Shown here: one piece after another, positions 42,608-51,946 of the stretch
Layout: each line of letters starts with the position of its first letter
How positions within the stretch are numbered: position 1 is the stretch's first letter
Assembly: GCA_019415525.1 (NCBI GenBank)
Contig: DXZA01000020.1
Location: forward strand, 9,616-72,796
Source: Tyzzerella sp.
GTDB lineage: Bacteria > Bacillota > Clostridia > Lachnospirales > Anaerotignaceae
Reading direction: 5' to 3'
DNA: 63,181 nucleotides
Position numbers and translations under genes: made by a program
Notes under the pieces: model-generated
What the model was told of the DNA's origin: nothing
The model's input: the letters and a program-made list of their open reading frames with translations, nothing else
Databases searched by the model: none

Positions 42608-43496
42608 TTCTATTAAATACTATTTTAAAGAGGGCTTCACAAGCCTTTTAAGAAACAGACTTATGACAGTAGCGTCTATTGCTACTGTTGCAGCATGTAT
42701 ATTTATTATGTCATTTTCCTATTGTGTTGTAAGTAATCTTCAATATGTTTTAAGACAGATGGAAGATTCTATCGGAATTGCTGTTTTCCTTAATGAAGAG
42801 CTTACAAGTGATGATGTTGAAAGAATAAGTTGTGAAATAAAAGCAATTCCACATGTAAAACAGGTTATATATACATCTCCTGATGATGCCCTTGTAGAGC
42901 TTCAGGAGGAATGGAGTATGGACGGTATACTTGATGGATTTAGTGGTGAAAATAATCCTCTTTCAAGTTCCTTTGAAATATCCCTTGAAGGTGTTGAATA
43001 TCAATCAGAAGTTACTAAAGCTCTTACTGCTATTGATGGTATAGATAATGTAAGAGATGCCCATACAGAAACAGAAGTCCTTTTAAAAGTTAATAATGTT
43101 ATGCAGATTACAGGTATTGTTGTAATAGTTATACTTGCTGTAATATCTGTTGTAATTATTATGAACACAATAAAAATTTCTGTTTATACAAGAAGAAATG
43201 AAATTAATATTATGAAATATGTTGGTGCAACAGACTGGTTTATAAGATGGCCGTTTATTATAGAGGGGATGCTTATAGGTATAATTGGTTCTGTTATTCC
43301 TATGTTGATTTCTTGGCCTGTATACAGTAAAATAGTAGATATATTATATACAAGTTTACCTGTTATTAAAAATATGGTAACTTTTAGATATAGTGTTGAT
43401 ATATTTTCAGTTCTTATACCTGTTTCTATTGTTTCAGGTATACTTCTTGGTGTTATTGGTAGTGTAACATCAATAAGAAAACATCTTAGGGTATAA
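42597..43496 (+). CDS. ftsX: Cell-division membrane protein FtsX
   Basis: A 299-residue protein: short cytoplasmic start, first helix at about residues 22-45 (TVASIATVAACIFIMSFSYCVV), an extracellular domain of about 110 residues (YTSPDDALVELQEEW, NPLSSSFEISL, IDNVRDAHTETEV), then three more helices with EINIMKYVGATDWFIRWPFIIEG between. It is not a transporter; it passes the FtsE signal to an outside hydrolase. A longer frame from ATG 42573 would contain the SD AAAGGTGG, so ATG 42597 is chosen, overlapping ftsE by 11 nt. Confidence 0.93.
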   Translation: MRPSSIKYYFKEGFTSLLRNRLMTVASIATVAACIFIMSFSYCVVSNLQYVLRQMEDSIGIAVFLNEELTSDDVERISCEIKAIPHVKQVIYTSPDDALVELQEEWSMDGILDGFSGENNPLSSSFEISLEGVEYQSEVTKALTAIDGIDNVRDAHTETEVLLKVNNVMQITGIVVIVILAVISVVIIMNTIKISVYTRRNEINIMKYVGATDWFIRWPFIIEGMLIGIIGSVIPMLISWPVYSKIVDILYTSLPVIKNMVTFRYSVDIFSVLIPVSIVSGILLGVIGSVTSIRKHLRV

Positions 43497-43518
43497 TTTT
43501 TTGGAGGAATGAATTAAA

Positions 43519-44715
43519 ATGAAGAAGTATTTAAGGAAATTTCTTGCTGCCACTCTTGCTTTTTCTATGTTTTTTGTTCAAGTGGCAGATGCTAAAACAC
43601 TTAATCAATTAAAGCAAGAACAAAGTGATATTAAAGCTAAACAGCAAGAAACACAAAATGCACTTAATGCAAATAAACAAAAGCAAGAAGATATAAGTGC
43701 AGAGATTGAAAGTCTTGACAAAACTGTTGCAGAAGCAGAAGCTGCTCTTGAGGAAATTCAAACTGAGCTTAATGATGTTACTGCAAGACTTGCTGAGTCT
43801 GAAGTACAGCTTAAAGAGGCTACTGAAAAGAAAAATGCACAGCTTGAAAGTTTTGAAGGAAGAATTAAGTTTTTACATGAAAATGGTTCAATAGGATATT
43901 TACAAATTATACTTAGTGCAGAAAGTTTTACAGACTTTTTGACAAGAATGCAATATGTAAATGATATAATGAACTATGATAATAATCTTCTTTCACAATT
44001 ACAAACAACAGAAAGTGAAATTCAACAAAAAACAACAGAAATTGCTGAAGATAAAGCACAGGTTGAAGTTCTTGTTGCAGAGCAGAAAGCTAAAACAGAA
44101 GAATATAATACAAAACTTGCTGAAAAACAAGCTACTTATAATCAGTACAAGCTTGATGCAGCTGCATATGAACAAGAGCTTGCTTCTTGGGAAAAAGCTA
44201 GTGAAGAAGTTTCAAATCTTATAGCTAAAGCTAATGCAGAAGCAGCAGCGGCAGCAGCTAAAAATAAATCAAGTAGTGCTACAAGTTCTGGTTCTTCAAG
44301 TGGAACTGTTACATATACAGGAGGTCAATTTGCTTGGCCTGTTCCTGGTTATTCTTACATAAGTAGTGGATATGGTTATAGGTCAAAACCAATAGGTAGC
44401 GGAAGTGAGTTCCATACAGGTTATGATATTCCAGCTGCTTATGGTTCTAGTATCGTTGCTGCTGAGGCAGGTACAGTAATATATGCAAGCTATATGAATG
44501 GTTATGGATATACTGTAATGATTGACCATGGCGGCGGATTAGTTACACTTTATGGTCATAATTCAAAACTTACTGTTTCAAAGGGTGATACTGTTTCTAG
44601 GGGGCAAACTATTGCAAAAGCAGGAAGTACAGGAAATTCAACAGGAAATCACTGTCACTTTGAAGTAAGAAAGAATGGTTCACATACAAGTCCTAAACCT
44701 TATTTAGGCGTATAA
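43519..44715 (+). CDS. M23 peptidoglycan endopeptidase with N-terminal coiled coil (FtsEX partner)
   Basis: 398 residues. Signal peptide (KKYLRKFLAATLAFSMFFVQVADA), a long coiled coil at about residues 28-250 with an interrupting hairpin (FLHENGSIGYLQIILSAESFTDFLTRMQ), a Ser-rich linker, and a LytM/M23 domain. Zn ligands are seen in GSEFHTGYDIP (His, Asp) and GNHCHFEVR (His-x-His). The build matches EnvC/PcsB-like hydrolases activated by FtsEX. The flexible coiled coil holds the enzyme autoinhibited until ATP is hydrolysed inside. It is 22 nt after ftsX and behind TGGAGG. Confidence 0.93.
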   Translation: MKKYLRKFLAATLAFSMFFVQVADAKTLNQLKQEQSDIKAKQQETQNALNANKQKQEDISAEIESLDKTVAEAEAALEEIQTELNDVTARLAESEVQLKEATEKKNAQLESFEGRIKFLHENGSIGYLQIILSAESFTDFLTRMQYVNDIMNYDNNLLSQLQTTESEIQQKTTEIAEDKAQVEVLVAEQKAKTEEYNTKLAEKQATYNQYKLDAAAYEQELASWEKASEEVSNLIAKANAEAAAAAAKNKSSSATSSGSSSGTVTYTGGQFAWPVPGYSYISSGYGYRSKPIGSGSEFHTGYDIPAAYGSSIVAAEAGTVIYASYMNGYGYTVMIDHGGGLVTLYGHNSKLTVSKGDTVSRGQTIAKAGSTGNSTGNHCHFEVRKNGSHTSPKPYLGV

Positions 44716-44731
44716 TATATTATAAATAAAC

Positions 44732-44765
44732 GGGGGTAAGGCTATATGCATTTACTCCCTTTTTT
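44732..44765 (+). terminator. Terminator after the M23 gene
   Basis: GGGGGTAA / TTACTCCC with a 12-nt loop and T-run. A second A/T-rich hairpin follows at about 44779-44803 (ACTGAAT / ATTCAGT) with no U-tract. Confidence 0.75.
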
Positions 44766-44845
44766 AAAATAAAAAAGTACTGAATAATATATTATATTCA
44801 GTAATAAAATTTAAAGTAATTAAATTTTTTGGAGTGAATAAATTT

Positions 44846-46030
44846 ATGAGTAAAAGACCATTTTTGAAAGGAGTTATTGTTGGTGTAGCTTGTACACTTA
44901 TAGTTGTTATAAGCTTGAATTTTGCATTTATATTCTTTATGGGCAGTTCATATAAGGATTTAGGTGTTTCAGAAAAAATTTCAACAATAGCTACTATACT
45001 TGATAAAAAATATGTAGATGAAATTGATATGGATAAACTGGAAGAGGGAATATATAACGGAATGGTTGAAGCTATAGGTGACCCATATACTGATTATATG
45101 ACTGCTTCTGAGTTTGCACAATTTATGGAAGATAATGAAGGGGAGTTTTATGGTATAGGTGTTGAAGTTATAGCTGATAGTACTGATGGAAGTATAAGAG
45201 TTATATCACCTATTATAGGAACACCAGCAGAAAAAGCAGGTATTTTGCCTGATGATAGAATTATAAAAGTAAATGATAAAGATGTTTCTGCAAACCTTCT
45301 TGATGAGGCTATAGACCTTATAAAAGGTGAAGAAGGTACAACTGTTAATGTTACTATTTATAGAGAAAGTACAAAAGAAACAAAAAGTTTTGATATTGTA
45401 AGAGAAAAAATAGATGTTCAGACAGTAGAAAGTAAAATTGTTGATGATAATATAGGTTATATAAGAATAACAAGTTTTAAAGAAAATACATATGACCAGT
45501 TTAAACAACAATATGATACTCTTAAATCAAAAAATATAAAAGGTCTTGTTATTGATGTTAGAAATAACCCTGGAGGAAATTTAAGTGTTGTTGAAGAAAT
45601 AACAGATATGCTTATTCCGGAGGGAGTCCTTGTATATACAATAGATAAAGAGGGTAACAGAGAAGATTATATGTCTGATGCAAATAGTATTGATATACCA
45701 CTTTGTATTCTTGTAAACGGTAATAGTGCAAGTGCTTCTGAGGTTCTTTCAGGTGCTGTTCAGGATACAGGAACAGGTAAGCTTGTTGGAACACAAACTT
45801 TCGGTAAAGGTCTTGTACAGGGCTTATATCCTCTTTCAGATGGCTCTGGACTTAAAATAACAATACAAAAATATTATACACCTAGTGGTGTATGTATACA
45901 GGGTACAGGTATAGCACCGGATTATGTTGTTGAACTTCCGGAAGAATTACAGTATCAACTTACAATAGATGAAAAAGATGATACACAGCTTCATAAAGCA
46001 ATAGAGGTTATAAACGAACAATTAAAATAA
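44846..46030 (+). CDS. C-terminal processing protease CtpA (S41 family) with PDZ domain
   Basis: About 394 residues: one N-terminal membrane helix (about residues 10-33), a PDZ domain (about 85-170, GIGVEVIADSTDGSIRVISPIIGTPAEKAGILPDD split over its strands), and the S41 protease core. The catalytic Ser is in NGNSASASEVLSG near residue 294 and the Lys in TFGKGLVQG near 319. It cleaves exported proteins near their C-termini, and such enzymes can process wall hydrolases. Adjacency to the ftsEX-M23 module is common in Clostridia. The GTG at 44834 lies within the SD, so ATG 44846 is taken as start, with an 11-nt spacing that is a little long. Confidence 0.9.
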   Translation: MSKRPFLKGVIVGVACTLIVVISLNFAFIFFMGSSYKDLGVSEKISTIATILDKKYVDEIDMDKLEEGIYNGMVEAIGDPYTDYMTASEFAQFMEDNEGEFYGIGVEVIADSTDGSIRVISPIIGTPAEKAGILPDDRIIKVNDKDVSANLLDEAIDLIKGEEGTTVNVTIYRESTKETKSFDIVREKIDVQTVESKIVDDNIGYIRITSFKENTYDQFKQQYDTLKSKNIKGLVIDVRNNPGGNLSVVEEITDMLIPEGVLVYTIDKEGNREDYMSDANSIDIPLCILVNGNSASASEVLSGAVQDTGTGKLVGTQTFGKGLVQGLYPLSDGSGLKITIQKYYTPSGVCIQGTGIAPDYVVELPEELQYQLTIDEKDDTQLHKAIEVINEQLK

Positions 46031-46072
46031 TGTAAACTAATTGTTAAATGTAATATTTTTATGTTAAATGTC

Positions 46073-46107
46073 GACAGAATCTCTAAAAAAAGATTCTGTC
46101 TTTTTTA
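46073..46107 (+). terminator. Intrinsic terminator after ctpA
   Basis: Perfect 10-bp stem GACAGAATCT / AGATTCTGTC, 8-nt loop, and T-run. Confidence 0.92.
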
Positions 46108-46152
46108 TTAAATAACAATTTTGACGATTTTTTTGTATTTTAATGTATTCTC

Positions 46153-46181
46153 TTTAAAAGAACAAAAGAATTATGTATAAT
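46153..46181 (+). promoter_or_regulatory. Possible promoter of mreB
   Basis: Exact TATAAT (46176-46181) with TTTAAA 17 bp upstream (4 of 6 consensus bases). The leader to mreB is about 45 nt. Confidence 0.45.
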
Positions 46182-46229
46182 AATTTAAGGTTATGGGATT
46201 TTATTTTTTAGACGAAAAGGAGAATTGCC

Positions 46230-47306
46230 ATGTTTGGATTTATGGGATTTGGTGAGGACATAGGTATTGACCTTGGTACTGCCACAGTTCTGGTTTATAT
46301 AAAAGGTCAGGGTATAGTTATAAAAGAGCCTTCTGTTGTTGCTATTGATAAGGATACAAATACAATTCTTGCAGTAGGTGAGGAAGCAAGAAGAATGCTT
46401 GGAAGAACTCCTGGTAATATTGTTGCAATAAGACCTTTAAGAGAAGGTGTTATTTCTAATTATGAAATAACAGAAAAAATGCTTAAATACTTTATTGAGA
46501 AGGCTATTGGTAAACGTTCATTTGTAAAACCTACAATAGCTGTTTGTGTGCCTAGTAGTGTAACAGAAGTTGAAAGACGTGCTGTTGAAGATGCTACAAA
46601 ACAAGCAGGTGCAAGACAGGTTCATATTATTGAAGAGCCTATTGCTGCTGCTATTGGTGCAGGAATTGATATTTCAAAGGCTTGTGGAAATATGGTTGTT
46701 GATATTGGTGGTGGTACAACTGATATTGCTGTAATTTCACTTGGTGGTACTGTTGTAAGTACATCTTTAAAAATAGCCGGCGATAATTTCGATGAAAATA
46801 TTATAAGATATATGCGTAAAAAACATAATGTTCTTATTGGTGAAAGAACAGCTGAAGACCTTAAAATACATATAGGTACAGCTTATGAAAGAACAACACC
46901 TGTTACTCTTGATGTTAGAGGAAGAAATCTTATAACAGGTCTTCCTAAAAATATTACAGTTACTTCTGAAGAAATGCATGAAGCACTTAAAGAGTCTGTT
47001 CTTGCTATATGTGATGCTGTTCATAATGTACTTGAAAGAACTCCGCCAGAACTTGCTGCTGATATTTCAGATAGGGGTATTGTAATGACTGGTGGCGGTA
47101 GCCTTCTTTATGGATTGGACAAGCTTATAAAATCAAAAACAGGAATAAATGCTATTATTGCAGAAGACTCTGTTTCTTGTGTTGCTATCGGTACAGGAAA
47201 ATATATAGAATATATTGGCGAAGATAGAGGAAAAGGTTTCTTTTCCAGTCTTTTTAGACCTAAAGAAAAAGAACCTATAAAAAATATAAATACAGAAGAT
47301 GAATAA
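46230..47306 (+). CDS. mreB: MreB/Mbl-family actin-like rod-shape protein
   Basis: 358 residues, longer than the usual 335-345 by a C-terminal tail (FSSLFRPKEKEPIKN...). Actin-fold nucleotide motifs are GIDLGTATVLVY (phosphate 1), VVDIGGGTTDIAVISLGG (phosphate 2), IIEEPIAAAIGAG, and the adenosine motif VMTGGGSLLYGLDKL. It forms membrane-bound filaments that steer the elongation synthases. It is a single-gene unit, without mreC/mreD behind it, so it is more likely an Mbl/MreBH-like extra copy than the main mreBCD gene, but the motif set does not decide between them. Confidence 0.92.
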   Translation: MFGFMGFGEDIGIDLGTATVLVYIKGQGIVIKEPSVVAIDKDTNTILAVGEEARRMLGRTPGNIVAIRPLREGVISNYEITEKMLKYFIEKAIGKRSFVKPTIAVCVPSSVTEVERRAVEDATKQAGARQVHIIEEPIAAAIGAGIDISKACGNMVVDIGGGTTDIAVISLGGTVVSTSLKIAGDNFDENIIRYMRKKHNVLIGERTAEDLKIHIGTAYERTTPVTLDVRGRNLITGLPKNITVTSEEMHEALKESVLAICDAVHNVLERTPPELAADISDRGIVMTGGGSLLYGLDKLIKSKTGINAIIAEDSVSCVAIGTGKYIEYIGEDRGKGFFSSLFRPKEKEPIKNINTEDE

Positions 47307-47310
47307 AATA

Positions 47311-47353
47311 TTTTAATACAGATACATATTTTTATATGTATCTGTATTAAAAA
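47311..47353. terminator. Long perfect hairpin after mreB
   Basis: TAATACAGATACATA / TATGTATCTGTATTA forms 15 bp around a short T-rich loop. The plus-strand 3' side is A-rich, not T-rich, so it is an atypical terminator for mreB. A U-tract exists on the minus-strand side. It ends a few bases before the metK promoter. Confidence 0.6.
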
Positions 47354-47358
47354 TACTG

Positions 47359-47387
47359 TTGACAATAGTGGATTATATTGATATAAT
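47359..47387 (+). promoter_or_regulatory. Perfect consensus sigmaA promoter of metK
   Basis: Exact TTGACA and TATAAT with a 17-bp spacer. Transcription would start near 47394, about 14 nt before the riboswitch. Confidence 0.85.
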
Positions 47388-47407
47388 ATCACAGAATTAA
47401 ATATAAA

Positions 47408-47541
47408 CTTATCAAGAGAGGTTGAGGGACAGGGCCCTATGACACCCGGCAACCGGCAAAAACAGCACGGTGCCAATTCCCCCGTAAAATTTTTACGGAA
47501 GATGAGGATTTTGTTATTAAGCCCTAGAGGCTTTTTTTATT
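47408..47541 (+). promoter_or_regulatory. SAM-I (S-box) riboswitch with terminator controlling metK
   Basis: The aptamer starts CTTATCAAGAGAGGTTGAGG and holds the conserved core GGGACAGGGCCCTATGA, CACCCGGCAACC, GGTGCCAATTCC and the closing GATGAG (47501-47506) that pairs with CTTATC for helix P1. The helix between (CCGTAAAAT / TTTTACGG) is P4-like. The expression platform is a terminator AAGCC / GGCTT with a 5-nt loop and T-run at 47519-47540. With SAM bound, transcription should stop before metK. That fits metK encoding the enzyme that makes SAM. Confidence 0.95.
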
Positions 47542-47604
47542 GTAAAAAATAAGTTTTATATTTATGAATTTTTATAAAAATGTTAATTAACAGGAGGTTT
47601 TGAA

Positions 47605-48786
47605 ATGGCTAAAAGATTATTTACTTCAGAATCTGTTACAGAGGGACATCCAGATAAAATCTGTGACCAGATTTCAGATGCAATTCTTGATAGTATACTT
47701 GCAAAAGACCCTATGGCACGTGTTGCTTGCGAAACTTGTACAACAACAGGTATTGTTTTTGTTATGGGCGAGGTAACAACAGATTGTTACGTTGATGTTG
47801 AAAATATTGTTCGTGAAACAGTTCGTGAAATAGGATATGATAGAGCAAAATATGGTTTTGACTGTGACTCTTGTTCAGTAATTACATCTCTTCACGGTCA
47901 GTCACCTGACATTGCTATGGGTGTTGATAAAGCTTATGAAAATAAAACTGGAGAAGATACAAGTGAATTTGACACAGGTGCCGGTGACCAAGGTATGATG
48001 TTTGGTTTTGCTTGTGATGAAACAGAAGAATATATGCCTATGCCTATATCTCTTGCTCATAAACTTACAAGAAGACTTACAGAAGTAAGAAAAAATGGAA
48101 CAATGGCTTATCTTCGTCCTGACGGAAAAGCTCAGGTTACAGTTGAATATGATGATGATAAAGTTGTAAGAATTGATACTATTGTTCTTTCAACACAGCA
48201 TAGTCCAGAGGTTACACAGGAACAGATTGAAAAAGATGTTAAAGAAAATATCATAAAAGCAGTTATTCCTGCAGAACTTCTTGATGAAAATACAAGATAC
48301 TTTATAAATCCAACAGGTAGATTTGTTATCGGTGGTCCACAGGGTGATAGTGGTCTTACAGGTAGAAAAATTATAGTTGATACATATGGCGGATATGCAA
48401 GCCATGGTGGTGGTGCTTTCTCTGGAAAAGACCCTACAAAAGTTGACCGTTCAGCTTGCTATGCTGCAAGATATGTTGCTAAAAATATCGTAGCTTCAGG
48501 TATTGCTAAAAAATGTGAAATACAGCTTTCATATGCTATCGGTGTTGCTAAACCTGTTTCTATACTTGTAAACACATATGGCACAGGTAAAATTTCAGAT
48601 GCTGAAATAACTGAAATTGTTAAATCAAACTTTGACCTTCGTCCTGCTGCAATTATTAAAAACTTCGACCTTAGAAGACCTATTTATAAACAAACAGCAG
48701 CTTATGGACACTTTGGAAGAAATGACCTTGACCTTCCTTGGGAAAGAACAGATAAAACAGAAGTTTTCAGTAACGCTGTTAAATAA
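47605..48786 (+). CDS. metK: S-adenosylmethionine synthetase
   Basis: A 393-residue enzyme making SAM from methionine and ATP. Signatures: TEGHPDKICDQISDAILD at the N-terminus, the ATP-binding GAGDQGMMFGFA, and the P-loop-like GGGAFSGKDPTKVDRSAAY region seen here as DRSACYAARY. SAM-I riboswitch and consensus promoter lie directly upstream. Codon use has more C-ending codons (TTC, GAC, AAC) than neighbouring genes, in line with high expression. SD CAGGAGG. A strong terminator follows. Confidence 0.97.
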   Translation: MAKRLFTSESVTEGHPDKICDQISDAILDSILAKDPMARVACETCTTTGIVFVMGEVTTDCYVDVENIVRETVREIGYDRAKYGFDCDSCSVITSLHGQSPDIAMGVDKAYENKTGEDTSEFDTGAGDQGMMFGFACDETEEYMPMPISLAHKLTRRLTEVRKNGTMAYLRPDGKAQVTVEYDDDKVVRIDTIVLSTQHSPEVTQEQIEKDVKENIIKAVIPAELLDENTRYFINPTGRFVIGGPQGDSGLTGRKIIVDTYGGYASHGGGAFSGKDPTKVDRSACYAARYVAKNIVASGIAKKCEIQLSYAIGVAKPVSILVNTYGTGKISDAEITEIVKSNFDLRPAAIIKNFDLRRPIYKQTAAYGHFGRNDLDLPWERTDKTEVFSNAVK

Positions 48787-48799
48787 TGAAGAACTTTAT

Positions 48800-48830
48800 G
48801 CCCTGATTTTATATCAGGGCTCTTTTTTTA
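48800..48830 (+). terminator. Intrinsic terminator of metK
   Basis: GCCCTGAT / ATCAGGGC with a 5-nt loop, then TCTTTTTTT. Confidence 0.93.
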
Positions 48831-48889
48831 TATCTTTAAAGGTGGTACAATTATAAAGATTTAATTTTTACGGCAAGAAGGTGATTTTT

Positions 48890-51133
48890 TTGGAGGATAC
48901 TGTTATAACAGGCTCTGTTGAAGATATTGTTTTTCATAATAGAGATAATGGATATTGTGTTTTTACAGTTGATAGTGATGGAGAAGAAATAACTTGTGTA
49001 GGTACAATTATGCAAATACATTCCGGTGAAGATGTAAGAATATCGGGTAACTGGTCTATGCACCCTACATATGGTAAACAGTTTCAAGTTAAGTTTTTTG
49101 AAAAAACAATACCTACAACAGCAGAAGGAATACAAAAATATCTTGCCTCGGGAGTAATAAAAGGTATAGGAAAGAAAACAGCCGAAAGAATAGTTGATAA
49201 ATTCGGTGATGCTTCTTTTTATGTAATAGAGGAAAAGCCTGATAAATTGGCAGAAATTAAAGGTATAAGCTATGAAAAAGCTATGACAATACATAATGTA
49301 TTTTGTGAACAGCATGAGCTTAGAAGAGCTATGCTTTTTTTACAGGATTTTGGTGTTGCACCTTCCTATGCTATGAAGATATATAAAAAATATAAAGGTA
49401 AGACATTTGAAATAGTAAAAGAAAATCCATATAGACTGGCTGATGACATAAGCGGTATAGGCTTTAAAATGGCTGATAAAATGGCACAAAATGCAGGTAT
49501 ACAAACTAATAGCCCTAATCGTATAAAATCCGGTATAAAATATGTTTTAAATCAAGCATCACAAAATGGTCATGTTTATTTGCCAAAAGTAGAACTTATA
49601 AAAATAACATCAGAACTTTTGGAAATAAATCCTGTTGTAATTGAAAACTGTTTGAAAGAGTTGCAAGTGGATAATCAGCTTTGGCAAGAAAAAATAAATG
49701 ATATTGATTGTGTTTATTTATCTGTTTATTATTATTCTGAAATTGCTGTGGCTAAAAAACTTCTTGAACTATCAATGGAATATGTACCTGAAAATTATAA
49801 TAATATAGATAGAATAATTGCAAAAACTGAAATTGATACAGGTATTATGCTTGATGTAAATCAGCGTGAAGCTGTTCGTGAGGCTATGACAAATGGTATT
49901 CTTATTATTACGGGAGGGCCCGGGACAGGTAAAACAACAACTATAAATACTATAATAAAAATACTTTCTGAAGAAGAAAATGAAATTGTTTTGGCTGCTC
50001 CTACAGGTCGTGCTGCGAAAAGAATGACAGAAGCCACAGGTATGGAGGCTCAAACTATACATAGACTTCTTGGCATAACTTTTGCAGATGATGAAGGTAG
50101 AAGACAAATATATGATAAAAATGAAGATAACCCAATAGATGCAGATGTAATTATAATTGATGAAACATCTATGGTTGATATAAATCTTATGTTTGGACTT
50201 ACCCGTGCAATAGCAAGAGGTACAAGACTTATACTTGTTGGTGACGTTGACCAGCTTCCTTCCGTTGGTGCCGGAAATGTTTTGAAAGATGTTATAAATT
50301 CTGAAAAATTAAAGGTTGTTAAACTTGATAAAATATTTAGACAGGCACAGGAAAGTGCTATTGTAATGAATGCCCATAGAATAAATCAAGGGCAGCAACC
50401 TATACTTAATGAAAAGGAAAAAGACTTTTTCTTTTTGAAAAGAATTAATTCCGAAGATGTTGTTACTACAATAGCCGACCTTGTAACAAGAAGAATACCA
50501 AATTTCCTTAAATGTGATAGTGTTGAAGATATACAAGTTTTAACACCTATGAGAAAAAGTCGTATAGGTGTACAAAGTCTTAATGAAACATTACAAAGCG
50601 TTATAAATCCCCCAAGTGATGATAAAAAAGAAAAAGAATTTAGAGGCGTTATATTTAGAGAAGGGGACAAAGTTATGCAGATTAAAAATAACTATAACGC
50701 TGTTTGGAAAGTATATAATAATCTTGGTAAAAAAGTTGATGAGGGTACAGGTATTTTTAATGGTGACCAAGGTATAATTACAGATATTGACAAAGTTGAT
50801 GAAGTAATAACAGTTGTTTTTGACGATGATAAAGAAGTTGAATATGATTTTACTCAAATAGAAGAACTTGAACTTGCTTATGCTATAACAATACATAAAT
50901 CACAAGGTAGTGAATATCCTGTTGTTATTATGCCTATATACAGTGGTCCACCTATGCTTATGTCAAGAAACTTACTTTATACAGGTGTAACAAGGGCAAA
51001 ACAGCTTGTTGTTATAGTTGGACTTGCTGAAACTGTTTCTTCTATGATTTATAATAATAGAGAGGTAAACAGATATTCAACTCTTGCATACAGAATAAAA
51101 AGTATATATGATTTTATGAATATGGAGTTATGA
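48890..51133 (+). CDS. recD2: RecD2-type ATP-dependent DNA helicase
   Basis: About 747 residues. N-terminal OB-like region (SVEDIVFHNRDNGYCVF), helix-hairpin-helix motifs (GIGKKTAERIVDKFG and SGIGFKMADKMAQ), then SF1B helicase motifs: Walker A GGPGTGKTTT near residue 342, IIDETSMVD, GDVDQLPSVGAG, and a C-terminal YAITIHKSQGSEYPVV. RecD2 is the RecBC-independent 5'-3' helicase of Firmicutes. A GTG at 48881 overlaps the SD AAGGTG, so TTG 48890 is preferred. Its last bases overlap the comF start (ATGATG), so the two are coupled. Confidence 0.92.
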   Translation: MEDTVITGSVEDIVFHNRDNGYCVFTVDSDGEEITCVGTIMQIHSGEDVRISGNWSMHPTYGKQFQVKFFEKTIPTTAEGIQKYLASGVIKGIGKKTAERIVDKFGDASFYVIEEKPDKLAEIKGISYEKAMTIHNVFCEQHELRRAMLFLQDFGVAPSYAMKIYKKYKGKTFEIVKENPYRLADDISGIGFKMADKMAQNAGIQTNSPNRIKSGIKYVLNQASQNGHVYLPKVELIKITSELLEINPVVIENCLKELQVDNQLWQEKINDIDCVYLSVYYYSEIAVAKKLLELSMEYVPENYNNIDRIIAKTEIDTGIMLDVNQREAVREAMTNGILIITGGPGTGKTTTINTIIKILSEEENEIVLAAPTGRAAKRMTEATGMEAQTIHRLLGITFADDEGRRQIYDKNEDNPIDADVIIIDETSMVDINLMFGLTRAIARGTRLILVGDVDQLPSVGAGNVLKDVINSEKLKVVKLDKIFRQAQESAIVMNAHRINQGQQPILNEKEKDFFFLKRINSEDVVTTIADLVTRRIPNFLKCDSVEDIQVLTPMRKSRIGVQSLNETLQSVINPPSDDKKEKEFRGVIFREGDKVMQIKNNYNAVWKVYNNLGKKVDEGTGIFNGDQGIITDIDKVDEVITVVFDDDKEVEYDFTQIEELELAYAITIHKSQGSEYPVVIMPIYSGPPMLMSRNLLYTGVTRAKQLVVIVGLAETVSSMIYNNREVNRYSTLAYRIKSIYDFMNMEL

Positions 51134-51849
51134 TGTTTGATAAATTTATTGAATGTATAATAAATATTATGTATCCTAAAAAATGCGTAATATGTAATGA
51201 GATTATAGAATATAAAAACAGTAAAGATTATGTGTGTTTAAAGTGTAGAGATAAAATACCGTTTATAAGTGGTAATGTTTGTAAAAAATGTGGTAGACCT
51301 ATTGATTATGGTGATTTGTGTTCAAGATGTATTGAAACAACTTTTGCATTTGATTTTGGTTTTTCTCCCTTTGAATATGAAGTGGTAAGAAAAAGTATAT
51401 TTAGACTTAAATATAAAGGTGTTAAAAAAGACGGAAAGGCTATGGGTGAGCTCATGAGCCTTTTTATTCGTGAAAAATATAATGATGTAATTAAAAATAT
51501 TGATATTATAGTTCCTGTGCCTATACATGAAAAAAAGCTTAATAAAAGAGAGTTTAATCAAGCTGATATAATAGGAAAACGTATAGCACAAAATTTTAAT
51601 ATAGCTTATAGAGATGACTTAATAAAAAGAATAAAAAATACAGTTCCTCAAAATTCTCTTGAACATAAAGAGAGAAAAGAAAATATAAAAGATGCATTTA
51701 TTATTACTGATAAAGAATTTATAAAAGACAAAAGTATAATGATTATTGACGATATATTTACTACGGGAAGTACCATAAATGAATGTTCAAAGCTTCTTAT
51801 TATGAATGGAGCGAAAAATGTTGTGTTTTATACATTTTCCATAACTTAA
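51130..51849 (+). CDS. comF: ComF family phosphoribosyltransferase-like protein
   Basis: 239 residues. The N-terminus has two paired Cys motifs (CVICNEI ... CLKC and CKKCGRP ... CSRC, residues about 14-63), probably a Zn-binding unit, followed by a PRT-type fold with DIIVPVPIHEKKLNKREFNQA and the PRPP motif IMIIDDIFTTGSTINE near residue 205. ComF proteins are needed for internalising single-stranded DNA in natural transformation. Pairing with recD2 by a 4-nt overlap is common in Clostridia and fits a DNA-processing role. Confidence 0.9.
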   Translation: MMFDKFIECIINIMYPKKCVICNEIIEYKNSKDYVCLKCRDKIPFISGNVCKKCGRPIDYGDLCSRCIETTFAFDFGFSPFEYEVVRKSIFRLKYKGVKKDGKAMGELMSLFIREKYNDVIKNIDIIVPVPIHEKKLNKREFNQADIIGKRIAQNFNIAYRDDLIKRIKNTVPQNSLEHKERKENIKDAFIITDKEFIKDKSIMIIDDIFTTGSTINECSKLLIMNGAKNVVFYTFSIT

Positions 51850-51946
51850 GTGCTATTATAGATATTAAATTAACAAAATATTCATACTTTTTAACAAATT
51901 TTATTGTAAAATAGGTTGTGACTAATTTTACAATGGAGGTATGACT

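Noticed and set aside
48851..49315. 154-codon minus-strand frame opposite recD2
   Set aside because: A shadow frame over the conserved RecD2 N-terminus with Cys/Phe/Tyr-rich composition.
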